Positions 28,353-36,919 of a stretch of DNA of 54,102 nt are shown in pieces. The translations under genes were made by a program, and so were the position numbers. A model generated the notes under the pieces. That model was given only the letters and a program-made list of their open reading frames with translations. It was not told the DNA's origin and did not search any database. Position 1 is the first letter of the stretch. Each line of letters begins with the position of its first letter. The stretch is taken from contig CANKHJ010000007.1 of assembly GCA_947481635.1 (NCBI GenBank), positions 1 through 54,102 on the forward strand, read 5' to 3'. Origin of the DNA: Bradyrhizobiaceae bacterium. Lineage in GTDB: Bacteria; Pseudomonadota; Alphaproteobacteria; Rhizobiales; Xanthobacteraceae.

Positions 28353-29564
28353 TCAGATTTTTCGTCTGATCGTGTTGGCGATGATCTCTGCGATCGCGCT
28401 GGGGCTCACCGGCTTGGCCTGATAGGCGCTCATGCCGGCTGCGAGTGAAGCGGCCTCGTCGGGCGCATTGGCCCGGCCGGTGATGCCGACGATCGGGACC
28501 GCGCGCGCCGGACCACTGAGCTGCCGGATCCGGCGCGTCGCCTCGATCCCGTCGATGCCCGGCAGCGTGATATCCATCAGCACGAGATCGTGCTTGCCGC
28601 GCCCCGCCGCGACCACGGCGGCCTCGCCGGAGCCGACGAAGTCGGCGCGGTGGCCGAGCTCGGTCAGGATGGTATTGAGCACCACGCGGCCATACGGATT
28701 ATCCTCGACGCATAGGATGTCGAGGCTCTGCGCCTGCTGCGCCGCATGACCGTCGGCGGAGGCCCCGGTTCCGGTACTTTCGGGCGGCAGGCGGACCGCG
28801 ACATGGAGATCGAACCGGCTGCCGCGTTTCGGCTGGCTCGTCACCGTCAGGTCGCCACCCATCGTCTTGGCGATCCGCTTGACGAAGGCCAGACCGAGTC
28901 CAGCGCCGCCATAGCGCCGCGCGATCTCGGGATTGGCTTGCGCGAATGGGCGGAACAGGCGCGTGATCTCGGCCGCCGACAAGCCGATGCCGCTGTCGGC
29001 GACGGAGATCGAGAGCTTGCCGCGCCCGCGCGCACCCCGCTTGCAGGCGATCTCGAGTCTGATGGTGCCGCGTTCGGTGAACTTCACCGCGTTGTCGATC
29101 AGATTTTCCAGTGCCGCCCGCAACCGCAGCTCGTCACCAATGGCAAGCGCTGGAAGATCCTCGGCGATGACGATCTCGGCGGACAGATTCTTGGTCGCGG
29201 CACGCGCCAGCAGCGACGCAGCACCGGCATCGGCAAGCTTGCGCGGCGAGAAGCTCTCCTCGCGCAGCACCAGGCGGCCGGCCTTGGCGCGCGATGCGTC
29301 GATGATCAGGGACGTGATCGCCGCGAGATGCTCGGCGGTATTCTTGATGCCGAGCGCCCATTCGCGCTCGCGCTCGCCGATCTCCGACGTGGCGAGGAGC
29401 TCGCCGTAGGCCAGAATACCGGTCAGCGGCGTGCGGATGTCATGCGCCAGCGCCGCCAACACCGTTTCCATGGTGCTCTCGCTGACCGGCTTCACCCGCG
29501 GCTTCGACTTCGTCCGTTTGACCGTTCTGGCCGCGGATCTTTTCGATCCTGTTTTCACCGTCAT
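28353..29564 (-). CDS. cytoplasmic hybrid histidine kinase with receiver domain
   Basis: A 403-residue protein: a basic, disordered N-terminus (1-30), a HisKA domain with phosphoacceptor His41 in LAHDIRTPL, a HATPase_c domain (N box NLIDNAVKF, G1 DSGIGL, G2 GGAGLGLAFVK) and a C-terminal receiver with Asp331 in LVLMDITLP. There is no membrane segment and no PAS/GAF sensor, so the input must come through a partner or the N-terminal tail. No HPt or second response regulator is adjacent. I chose the ATG at 29564. Confidence 0.9.
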   Translation of the reverse strand: MTVKTGSKRSAARTVKRTKSKPRVKPVSESTMETVLAALAHDIRTPLTGILAYGELLATSEIGEREREWALGIKNTAEHLAAITSLIIDASRAKAGRLVLREESFSPRKLADAGAASLLARAATKNLSAEIVIAEDLPALAIGDELRLRAALENLIDNAVKFTERGTIRLEIACKRGARGRGKLSISVADSGIGLSAAEITRLFRPFAQANPEIARRYGGAGLGLAFVKRIAKTMGGDLTVTSQPKRGSRFDLHVAVRLPPESTGTGASADGHAAQQAQSLDILCVEDNPYGRVVLNTILTELGHRADFVGSGEAAVVAAGRGKHDLVLMDITLPGIDGIEATRRIRQLSGPARAVPIVGITGRANAPDEAASLAAGMSAYQAKPVSPSAIAEIIANTIRRKI

Positions 29565-29625
29565 TCCCCCGACACCCCAGCATGGCACGCCGTGGGGTCG
29601 GAGCCAAACGCAGCAACCGGTTGCG

Positions 29626-30453
29626 TTAGAGACCAATCAGCTGGCGGATGTCTGCGGAGGTAGCGCCCTGCGCGCGCAGGCTGCGCAAAGCCGTCGCCTG
29701 GGTCGATTTCGAGAGCTTCTTGCCTGTGTCGTCCACCACCAGGCGGTGATGCTGATAGGCGGGTGCGGGCAGCCCGAGCAGAGCCTGCAGCAGTCGGTGC
29801 AGGCTGGTGGCGTGATAGAGGTCCGCGCCGCGAACCACGTCGGTGACGCCCTGCAATGCGTCATCGACCACAACCGAGAGATGATAGCTGGTCGGCACGT
29901 CCTTGCGTGCCAGCACCACGTCGCCCCAGGCCGCGGGATCGGCCGCAACGGACCCTTGGCCTGCCTCCGTCCAAGTCAACCGACCGGTGAGGCCGATCGC
30001 CGCCGCCATGTCCAGGCGCAGCGCATAGGGCTCACCGGCCGCGATCCGGCGTTCGCGCTCGGCAAGCGTCAGCGCCTTGGCCTGTCCGGCATAAAGCGGT
30101 GCCCCATCGGGATCGACGCCCGCGGCGAGGCGTGCGATCTCGCCCCGGCTCTCGAAGCTCGGATAGACCAGACCGATGGCCTTGAGCGTTGCCAGCGCCG
30201 CGCGATAATCGTCGAAATGCTCGGACTGACGCCGGACCAGCTGTTCCCACACGATGCCGAGCCATGCGAGATCCTCATGGATCGCCTGCTCGAATTCAGG
30301 CCGGCAGCGCGTCGCGTCGATATCCTCGATCCGCAACAGCAGCGCGCCGCCCTCGCCTCGCGCGCGCGCCGCATTGAGCAGCGCCGACAGAGCATGCCCG
30401 AGATGCAGGAAGCCGTTCGGACTCGGCGCGAAGCGGAACACAGGGCGGGTCAT
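29626..30453 (-). CDS. gluQ: glutamyl-Q tRNA(Asp) synthetase
   Basis: Truncated class I synthetase paralogue that attaches glutamate to the queuosine base of tRNA-Asp. The 275-residue protein has FAPSPNGFLHLGH (HIGH-type motif, 8-20) and KKLSKS (KMSKS-type) near residue 241, and lacks the anticodon-binding domain of GltX. The four zinc-binding cysteines of the E. coli enzyme are not present; the matching place reads YPSFESRGEI. This loss occurs in other alphaproteobacterial members. Divergent from the glycosylase gene. Confidence 0.9.
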   Translation of the reverse strand: MTRPVFRFAPSPNGFLHLGHALSALLNAARARGEGGALLLRIEDIDATRCRPEFEQAIHEDLAWLGIVWEQLVRRQSEHFDDYRAALATLKAIGLVYPSFESRGEIARLAAGVDPDGAPLYAGQAKALTLAERERRIAAGEPYALRLDMAAAIGLTGRLTWTEAGQGSVAADPAAWGDVVLARKDVPTSYHLSVVVDDALQGVTDVVRGADLYHATSLHRLLQALLGLPAPAYQHHRLVVDDTGKKLSKSTQATALRSLRAQGATSADIRQLIGL

Positions 30454-30540
30454 CGATGTCGTTCACGCATAATCGGGTGTCGTTGCCCCGCCGGTTCGGG
30501 CAATCGATCATGGGAGTCTTCGACCGAGCCCGGATCATTG

Positions 30541-31236
30541 ATGGCCAAGTCCGCACACCCGATCATGCTTCATACCCAGCGCGAATTCGAGCGCGCGCTG
30601 AAGCAGCTTGTCAAAGCCAATCCGATGCTGGCTCCGGTCTTCGCCAAGTCCGGCATGCCGACGCTACGGCAGCGCGCGCCGGGATTTGCCGGCCTGTGCC
30701 AGATCGTGATGGGACAGCAACTCTCGACCGCGAGCGCCGGCGCGATCTGGAAACGGTTTTCGGCGGCCTATGATCCATTCCACCCCGATGACATCCGGCG
30801 CGCCCGCACCGACAAGCTCGGCCGTATCGGGCTGTCAGCCGCGAAGATCAAAACCGTCAAGGCCATCGGCAAGGCGATCGCACAAGGCGAGATCGATCTC
30901 GAAGCGCTGGCCGACCTGGAGGCCGATGCCGCCCACGCGGCGCTGGTCGCACTGCATGGCATCGGTCCCTGGACCGCGGACATCTATCTTCTGTTCTGTC
31001 TCGGCCATGCCGATGCGTTTCCGGCAGGCGACTTGGCGGTGCAGGAGGCGGCGCGCCTGGCGTTTGATCTGCCGCAGCGGCCGAACGCCAAGGAACTCAC
31101 CGCGCTTGCGGATGCATGGCGGCCATGGCGCGGAGTGGCAGCGCATCTGCTATGGGGCTATTATCATGTCGTCAAACGGCGCGATGGGGTTCCGGTCCCT
31201 TCTTCGCCGATCCCAGCTGCGAATGGAGCGCCGTGA
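30541..31236 (+). CDS. AlkA-type DNA-3-methyladenine glycosylase
   Basis: Base-excision repair glycosylase of the HhH-GPD superfamily that removes alkylated bases. The 231-residue protein has VMGQQLS (family N-terminal core), the helix-hairpin-helix LVALHGIGPWTADIYLLF and the catalytic aspartate in PAGDLAVQ. It lacks the extra N-terminal domain of E. coli AlkA, which suits a compact form. The stop is directly followed by the ATG of the esterase gene, so the two are translationally coupled. Confidence 0.9.
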   Translation: MAKSAHPIMLHTQREFERALKQLVKANPMLAPVFAKSGMPTLRQRAPGFAGLCQIVMGQQLSTASAGAIWKRFSAAYDPFHPDDIRRARTDKLGRIGLSAAKIKTVKAIGKAIAQGEIDLEALADLEADAAHAALVALHGIGPWTADIYLLFCLGHADAFPAGDLAVQEAARLAFDLPQRPNAKELTALADAWRPWRGVAAHLLWGYYHVVKRRDGVPVPSSPIPAANGAP

Positions 31237-31911
31237 ATGGCCGCAGAACTCGACGGCCCGCGGCTCGAGCCGCGTTCGGGCGCCGCCAAACAGCTGGTCG
31301 TGTTCCTGCATGGCTACGGCGCCGACGGAAACGACCTGATCGAAATCGGTCGCGCGTGGCAGACGCTGCTGCCGCAGGCGGCGTTCGTCTCGCCGCATGC
31401 GCCCGAGCCCTGCGGGCAGGCGCCGGTGGGGCGACAATGGTTCGGGCTCACCTTCCGCGATCCGAATGAGCGCTGGCTCGGGGTCAACAAGGCGGGACCG
31501 GTGCTCGACCGTTTCCTCGATGCCGAACTCGCGCGGCGCAATCTGCCGCCCTCGGCGCTGGCTTTGGTCGGCTTCAGCCAAGGCACCATGATGGCGCTGC
31601 ATGCCGGCTTGCGCCGCGCCGTGGCACCGGCCGGGATCGTCGGCTATTCCGGCACGCTGGTCCTCCCCGAGGATGCCGACCCGGAGACTCTCGCCGGCGA
31701 GATCCGCGCGCGGCCGCCGGTGCTGCTGGTCCATGGCGACCAGGACGAGTTGATCCCGGTGCAGGCTTTGTTCATGGCGGCGACCGGACTGGGCGCACTG
31801 GCCGTGCCGGTGCAGTGGCATATTTCGCCCGGCGTCGGCCACGGCATCGACCCGGAAGGCCTGCGCCAGGGCGGCGAATTCCTGGCCAAGGCGTTCGCCG
31901 GCTCGCATTGA
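31237..31911 (+). CDS. phospholipase/carboxylesterase (alpha/beta hydrolase)
   Basis: A 224-residue alpha/beta hydrolase of the LysoPLA/carboxylesterase group with HGYGADGNDL near the start, nucleophile Ser in GFSQGTMM, an Asp in HGDQDELIPV and His in GVGHGIDPEG. The ATG follows the glycosylase TGA with no gap. Substrate unknown. The pairing with a DNA glycosylase is positional, with no evident shared pathway. Confidence 0.9.
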   Translation: MAAELDGPRLEPRSGAAKQLVVFLHGYGADGNDLIEIGRAWQTLLPQAAFVSPHAPEPCGQAPVGRQWFGLTFRDPNERWLGVNKAGPVLDRFLDAELARRNLPPSALALVGFSQGTMMALHAGLRRAVAPAGIVGYSGTLVLPEDADPETLAGEIRARPPVLLVHGDQDELIPVQALFMAATGLGALAVPVQWHISPGVGHGIDPEGLRQGGEFLAKAFAGSH

Positions 31912-32015
31912 GCGATCTGGTGGCAACGTGCCGCCCCCGCTTCACATTCCGGTCACGGTCCCTATAGACTATCACCCGCGCTGCTTCGCCGCAGGCAAAT
32001 GGAGGCCGGGGACTA

Positions 32016-32573
32016 GTGAACGTCCATGTGTCGCCGACGGGTTTTCCAGCTTTGGTGCTCAACGCGGATTTCCGCCCGTTGAGTTATTACCCGCTGTCGC
32101 TCTGGGCGTGGCAGGACGCGATCAAAGCGGTGTTCCTCGAGCGCGTGAACATCGTCGCCGAATACGACCACGCGGTGCATAGCCCCAGCTTCGAGATGAA
32201 GCTGCCGAGCGTGGTCTCGCTCAAGACCTTCGTGAAGCCCTCGACGCACCCCGCCTTCACGCGCTTCAACGTGTTCCTGCGCGACCGGTTCTCCTGCCAA
32301 TATTGCGGCGCGCGCGACGACCTCACCTTCGACCACCTGATCCCGCGCTCGCGCGGCGGCCAGACCACCTGGGGCAACGTGGTCGCGGCCTGCTCGGCCT
32401 GCAACCTGCGCAAGGGCAGCATGACGATGGCCGAGGCCCGCATGTGGCCGTCGCAGAATCCGTTCCAGCCTTCGGTCCAGCACCTGCACCGGAATGGACG
32501 GCTATTCCCGCCGAATTACCTGCACGAGAGCTGGCTCGATTATCTCTATTGGGACACCGAACTCGATCCGTGA
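32016..32573 (+). CDS. HNH endonuclease, conserved solitary
   Basis: A 185-residue HNH protein with GTG start at 32016 and GGAGG ten bases ahead. The zinc ribbon is CxxC plus CxxC (CQYCGA and CSACNLR) and the HNH core reads FDHLIPRSRGG with Asn-Val in TTWGNVVAACSACN. The N-terminus NADFRPLSYYPLSLWAWQDAIKAVF is a feature of a family strongly conserved as a single-copy chromosomal gene in this order. It is not next to restriction or phage genes. Its biological role is unknown. Confidence 0.9.
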   Translation: MNVHVSPTGFPALVLNADFRPLSYYPLSLWAWQDAIKAVFLERVNIVAEYDHAVHSPSFEMKLPSVVSLKTFVKPSTHPAFTRFNVFLRDRFSCQYCGARDDLTFDHLIPRSRGGQTTWGNVVAACSACNLRKGSMTMAEARMWPSQNPFQPSVQHLHRNGRLFPPNYLHESWLDYLYWDTELDP

Positions 32574-32713
32574 TGCCTTGCCGCCCGGATGCGGCGCATC
32601 ACATAACAGCCTCAAACTTCACATACCGCGGCACCTCTTGGCGGCCGGCGTCAGCGCCGGTCCCGCGTGATGCCGCAGCCGTGCCGATGGGCTCGAAGCG
32701 ATAAGGAACCGCA

Positions 32714-33196
32714 ATGGCAAAAATGGAAAAGAACACGATCTGCATCTGGTACGATAAGGATGCCGAGGCCGCCGCCCGCTTCTATGCCGCGACCTTTCCT
32801 GACAGCGCGGTCGGCGCCATCCAGCATGCCCCCAGTGATTTTCCCTCCGGCAAGAAGGGGGATGTGCTGACAGTCGAATTCAAAGTGGCCGGCGTCTCAT
32901 GTATCGGCCTCAATGGCGGTCCCGCGTTCAAACACAACGAAGCCTTTTCATTCATGATCGCCACGGACGATCAGGCCGAGACCGATCGCTACTGGAACGC
33001 GATCGTCGGCAATGGCGGCCAGGAGAGCGCATGCGGCTGGTGCAAAGATAAATGGGGCATTTCCTGGCAGATCACGCCGCGCGTGCTGACCGATGCGATG
33101 GCGGCCGGCGGCGATGAAGCCAAGCGGGCGTTCCAGGCGATGATGGACATGAAGAAGATCGACGTTGCCGCAATCGAGGCGGCGCGGCGCGGCTGA
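32714..33196 (+). CDS. VOC-family protein (PhnB-like)
   Basis: A 160-residue single-domain vicinal-oxygen-chelate protein of the PhnB/3-dmu-9_3-mt group, with the family start ICIWYDKDAEAAARFYAATFPDS and late CGWCKDKWGISWQITPRVL. Enzymatic role cannot be assigned. The ATG at 32714 lies after a 140-base gap from the HNH gene. It ends 237 bases before the MFS gene; I saw no gene in that gap. Confidence 0.88.
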   Translation: MAKMEKNTICIWYDKDAEAAARFYAATFPDSAVGAIQHAPSDFPSGKKGDVLTVEFKVAGVSCIGLNGGPAFKHNEAFSFMIATDDQAETDRYWNAIVGNGGQESACGWCKDKWGISWQITPRVLTDAMAAGGDEAKRAFQAMMDMKKIDVAAIEAARRG

Positions 33197-33433
33197 ATTC
33201 TGTGGCGAGGATGCCCCATGACGGGCGGTCCCCGAAAAATACCTCTTTTGCGTGATGCAAGATGGCCGAAAAGGCGATCGTGAGAAAGGGCGCTACCGGC
33301 GGGCCAGTGTATGCCCCCGGAAAGTTGCAGACTTTCCAGACGAAATCGTGCCATCAAGCGAGGAATCCAGGTCGCAACCCGACAGGGCCAATCGCGGCCT
33401 GGTGCTGGTCAATCCTCCGCCCACGGTGAGTCG

Positions 33434-35377
33434 ATGGCGTCCGTCACGCCGCAAAAGCCCATTCGTACGATCTTCGCGACGCTGGCGCTGGTGCTGCTGC
33501 TGGCGGCGCTCGACCAGACCATCGTCTCGACGGCGCTGCCGACCATCGCCGGCGAGCTTGGCGGCCTGACGCATCTCTCCTGGGTCGTCACCGCCTACCT
33601 GCTCACCAGCACCATCGTCGGCCCGCTCTACGGCAAATTCGGCGACCTCTACGGCCGCAAGCTGGTGCTGCAGGTTGGCATCGTGATTTTCCTGATCGGC
33701 TCGGTGCTCAGCGGCCTGTCGCAGAACATGGTGCAGCTGATCATCTTCCGTGCGCTGCAGGGCATCGGCGGCGGCGGACTGATCGTCACCATCCTGGCGA
33801 CGGTCGGCGACCTGATCCCGCCGCGCGAGCGCGGCAAGTATCAGGGCATCTTCGCCGCGGTGTTCGGCGCCTCGACCATCATCGGTCCGCTGCTCGGCGG
33901 TTTCTTCGTCGACAGCCTGTCGTGGCGCTGGATTTTCTACGTCAACGTGCCGCTGGGCATTCTGGCCCTGCTGATCATCTCAGCGGTATTCGAATCGCCA
34001 CCGCGCCGTGGTGGCCGCAGCGTCGACTATGCCGGCGCGGTGCTACTGTCGATCGCGCTGACCGCGACGATCATGTTCACCAGCCTCGGCGGCGCGACCT
34101 TCCCTTGGCGGTCGCCACTGATGATCGGCATTCTGATCCTCGGCCTCAGCGCGACCGTCCTGTTCCTGCTGGTCGAGCGGCGCGCGACCGAAGCGATCCT
34201 GCCGCTGAGCCTGTTCGGCAACCGGACCTTCGCGGTCAGTTGCGGCGTCGCCTTCATCGTCGGTTTCTCGCTGTTTGGCTCGATCACCTATCTGCCGATC
34301 TACCTACAGGTGGTGAAAGGCATCACGCCGACGGCCTCGGGACTCCAACTGATGCCGATGATGGTCGGCATGTTCACCACATCGATCGTCAGCGGCCGGA
34401 TGATCAGCCGCTGGGGCCGCTACAAGATCTTTCCGGTTATCGGCACCGCGCTGATGACATTCGGCCTGGCGATGCTGTCACGGCTCGACGTGGATTCCTG
34501 GCTGTATCAGACCGCATTCGACTCGCTGTTCGTCGGGATGGGAATGGGAATGATCATGCAGGTCCTCACTATGGCGGTGCAGAACAACGTCGATTACCAG
34601 CAGCTCGGCGTCGCTACGGCCGGCACCTCGTTGTTCCGCGCGATCGGCGGCGCCTTCGGCGTCGCGGTGTTCGGCGCGATCTTCTCCAACGGCCTGCACC
34701 TGCGCTTGGAAGGTCCGGGTATGGACTTCCTGTTCGCGATCAATCCGTCCGCCGCACAGAACCTGCCCGCGGCCTTACACGACGATTACGTGAAGGCGGT
34801 GATGGCATCGCTGAAGCCGGTCTATCTGGTCGCGACGGGGTTCGCGGCGATCGGCTTCATTCTGACACTGTTCGTCCGCGAAGCGCCGCTGCGCGGCGTC
34901 GCGCCGTCGGAAGAACTGAGCGGCGCGTTTCCGATGCCGCGCGACGCGAGCTCGATGCAGGAGCTTGAGCGGATCGTGGAAAACCTGGTGGCGCGCGAGA
35001 ACCGCTGGCGCAATTACGTCGAGGTGGCGCAACGCGTCGGCAGCGACCTGACGGCGCCGGAGGTCTGGCTGTTGTACCGGCTCGGCGAGCGCGACCCGCA
35101 GACCGCCCCGCAACTCGCAGCCTCGCTCAAGATCCCGGAGAAGGATCTCGCCAAGCCGCTGATCGACCTGCGCACCCGCGGGCTGATCGAGCAGACCAGC
35201 GAGGGCGTGATCCGCATCTCAGCCGAAGGTCAATTGCTGCGCGATCGCATGATTGCGGCGCGCAGCGCGCGCCTCGCGGAAGTGCTGCAGCGCTGGGAGC
35301 CGGAGAAGCATCCCGAGGTGAAGGCCCAGTTCCAGCGCCTCGCCGAAATCCTGTCGCGCGAATTGCCGGTGCAATAG
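33434..35377 (+). CDS. DHA2-type multidrug MFS transporter fused to a winged-helix domain
   Basis: A 647-residue protein. Residues 1-505 are a 14-helix DHA2 (EmrB/QacA-like) exporter with LDQTIVSTALPTI in helix 1, the motif GKFGDLYGRKLV and motif C-like PLLGGFFVDSLSWRW. Residues 524-647 are a cytoplasmic MarR-like winged helix: a start helix, TAPEVWLLYRLGE, recognition region LKIPEKDLAKPLIDLRTRGLI, a wing (TSEGVIRISAEG) and a terminal helix. A domain of this kind is usually a separate repressor next to the exporter gene, so this looks like a fusion. I chose the ATG at 33434. Confidence 0.88.
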   Translation: MASVTPQKPIRTIFATLALVLLLAALDQTIVSTALPTIAGELGGLTHLSWVVTAYLLTSTIVGPLYGKFGDLYGRKLVLQVGIVIFLIGSVLSGLSQNMVQLIIFRALQGIGGGGLIVTILATVGDLIPPRERGKYQGIFAAVFGASTIIGPLLGGFFVDSLSWRWIFYVNVPLGILALLIISAVFESPPRRGGRSVDYAGAVLLSIALTATIMFTSLGGATFPWRSPLMIGILILGLSATVLFLLVERRATEAILPLSLFGNRTFAVSCGVAFIVGFSLFGSITYLPIYLQVVKGITPTASGLQLMPMMVGMFTTSIVSGRMISRWGRYKIFPVIGTALMTFGLAMLSRLDVDSWLYQTAFDSLFVGMGMGMIMQVLTMAVQNNVDYQQLGVATAGTSLFRAIGGAFGVAVFGAIFSNGLHLRLEGPGMDFLFAINPSAAQNLPAALHDDYVKAVMASLKPVYLVATGFAAIGFILTLFVREAPLRGVAPSEELSGAFPMPRDASSMQELERIVENLVARENRWRNYVEVAQRVGSDLTAPEVWLLYRLGERDPQTAPQLAASLKIPEKDLAKPLIDLRTRGLIEQTSEGVIRISAEGQLLRDRMIAARSARLAEVLQRWEPEKHPEVKAQFQRLAEILSRELPVQ

Positions 35378-35451
35378 TGCGCTGACGCAGCGGCCGGGAA
35401 CGATTGTCTGCTCTAAGCTTTTTCACCAGGACATTTCGTCAGGAGGCTGCG

Positions 35452-35871
35452 ATGAGCGACGCACAGGATTTCCAGTGCTTCATGAAGCGGCGCGAGCAGG
35501 CGGCGCAGGCCTATGTAAACGGCGACCCCGCGCCGCTCAGCAACATGAGCGCCGACGAAAACCCGGCGACGTTCTTCTCGCCGATGGGCGGCTTTCGGCA
35601 AGGCGCCCACGACGTGTCGTCAACTTACGCGCGCGACGCCGGATTGTTTGACGAGGGCAGCATCACCCATTTCGAAATTCTACACACCGCGGCGGGAAAC
35701 GGCGTCGCCTATTGGACCGGCTTCCAGCGTGCCAGCGTGCGGATGAAGGGTAAGGCGGACCCAGTGCCGTTCGACCTGCGGGTGACTGAGATATTCCGCC
35801 GTGAAGGCGACGACTGGAAGCTGGTACACAGGCACGCCGACACGCTGATGTCGGCGCCGAAGGCCGGATAG
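35452..35871 (+). CDS. NTF2/SnoaL-like protein
   Basis: A 139-residue protein with the cone-shaped NTF2-like fold typical of SnoaL/DUF4440 proteins, ending with LRVTEIFRREGDDWKLVHRHADTL. The start at 35452 has a full AGGAGG about seven bases ahead. Role unknown. Confidence 0.85.
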   Translation: MSDAQDFQCFMKRREQAAQAYVNGDPAPLSNMSADENPATFFSPMGGFRQGAHDVSSTYARDAGLFDEGSITHFEILHTAAGNGVAYWTGFQRASVRMKGKADPVPFDLRVTEIFRREGDDWKLVHRHADTLMSAPKAG

Positions 35872-35884
35872 CCCAAGTTATCGC

Positions 35885-36412
35885 TCAGACCTGCTTGCGC
35901 CCGGCCGCGACGCCCCACGATGCCGCAAACGCCAGCGCCAGCGAGATCAGCACGTTGTAACCGGCGAGCGAAAGACCGAGGAAGCGCCATGCCGCTTCGT
36001 CGCAACGCACGACATTGATGTTCTGCAACCGGTCGAGCAGCCCGCCGGCCGAGCCGAGTCCGGCCCCACCGGAGCAATCGGTCGGACCGGCCCACAGCTT
36101 CCACTCGATTCCCGAGTGGAAGACGCCGAGTCCGGCTCCGACCAGCATCGCCGCCGCCAGCAGCAGCAAGCCGCCGATCAGCAGCCCGCGCGGCGTGCCC
36201 TTGCGCAGCGCCAGGACCGCAACGACGACCGCGAGCGGAATCCCGACATAATACGGCACGCGCTGTTCAAGGCAGAGCGGACATGGCGGCAATCCCAGCA
36301 CGAACTGGAAATAATACGCCCCGAGAATTGTGGCGGCGCCGCCCGCGGCAACCACCAGGGCAGCTGCGGCAATCGGCTCGGTTCGGATGATGTCGGCGAT
36401 CGGGCGGGTCAT
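35885..36412 (-). CDS. dsbB: disulfide bond formation protein B (DsbB family)
   Basis: Inner-membrane oxidase that reoxidises DsbA with quinone. The 175-residue four-helix protein has the first redox pair in PPCPLCLEQR (Cys44, Cys47) and the second pair in TDCSG (Cys113) and VRCDEA (Cys137). This is the short alphaproteobacterial form. Divergent from the tRNA-Leu gene 89 bases away. Confidence 0.92.
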   Translation of the reverse strand: MTRPIADIIRTEPIAAAALVVAAGGAATILGAYYFQFVLGLPPCPLCLEQRVPYYVGIPLAVVVAVLALRKGTPRGLLIGGLLLLAAAMLVGAGLGVFHSGIEWKLWAGPTDCSGGAGLGSAGGLLDRLQNINVVRCDEAAWRFLGLSLAGYNVLISLALAFAASWGVAAGRKQV

Positions 36413-36501
36413 GGCGGCTCAATAACCAAGCCGCCGGTGACGTGCAAATCGCGAGATCGTGTTGACCCCACCGGCATGCCCCCGATATTGTCCCGCGGCT
36501 T

Positions 36502-36586
36502 GCCCCTGTGGCGGAATTGGTAGACGCGCCTGACTCAAAATCAGGTTCCGCAAGGAGTGCTGGTTCGATTCCGGCCAGGGGCACCA
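36502..36586 (+). tRNA. tRNA-Leu (CAA)
   Basis: Complete 85-base class II tRNA with acceptor stem gcccctg/caggggc, D arm with ggtagacgc, anticodon stem cctga/tcagg with loop ctcaaaa (anticodon CAA), variable arm, TTCGATTCC T-loop region and encoded CCA. Anticodon CAA reads UUG Leu. Confidence 0.95.
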
Positions 36587-36919
36587 ATCCATCTTGAATG
36601 CGCAGACTTGCACCGCAAATCGATTGCTCGAATACGTCGAGGAGTGCGGGAAGGTGCGAGGATCCCTCGCAACCCGTCACGACCATCGACCTAACCTTCG
36701 TTAGCGTCAGCCGGGATCTGCCGCCGATGGCATGTCAGTAATCGCGCGAGGGCAGCAACCAATTCCGCGGTCTGGCATGATCGACGACAACTGGTCGCCT
36801 GCGACAATGCCACGCCGGTAGATGTGCCTACCTCTCCCATCCTCTGGCTCGCCTCGTGAGATTGTCGAACCAGCCGGCCGAGGTCCGAACCCGAACCTCG
36901 ACCGCATGGTCGCGTCCGC
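36587..36919. other. gene-free stretch downstream of tRNA-Leu
   Basis: About 330 bases between tRNA-Leu and the tannase gene. Short open frames occur on both strands but none has a good start and protein-like composition. I see no integrase, attachment duplication of the tRNA 3' end, or terminator with a T run. Confidence 0.5.

Noticed and set aside
29431-30540. upstream extension of the glycosylase frame to 601 codons
   Set aside because: The added residues are antisense to gluQ and the kinase; the family N-terminus fits the ATG at 30541.
33197-33433. possible small gene or repressor site before the MFS exporter
   Set aside because: No open frame with a good start and protein-like composition; no clear palindrome I could support.
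36502-36919. possible integration site at tRNA-Leu
   Set aside because: No repeated 3' tRNA end, integrase or phage gene is found within the window.
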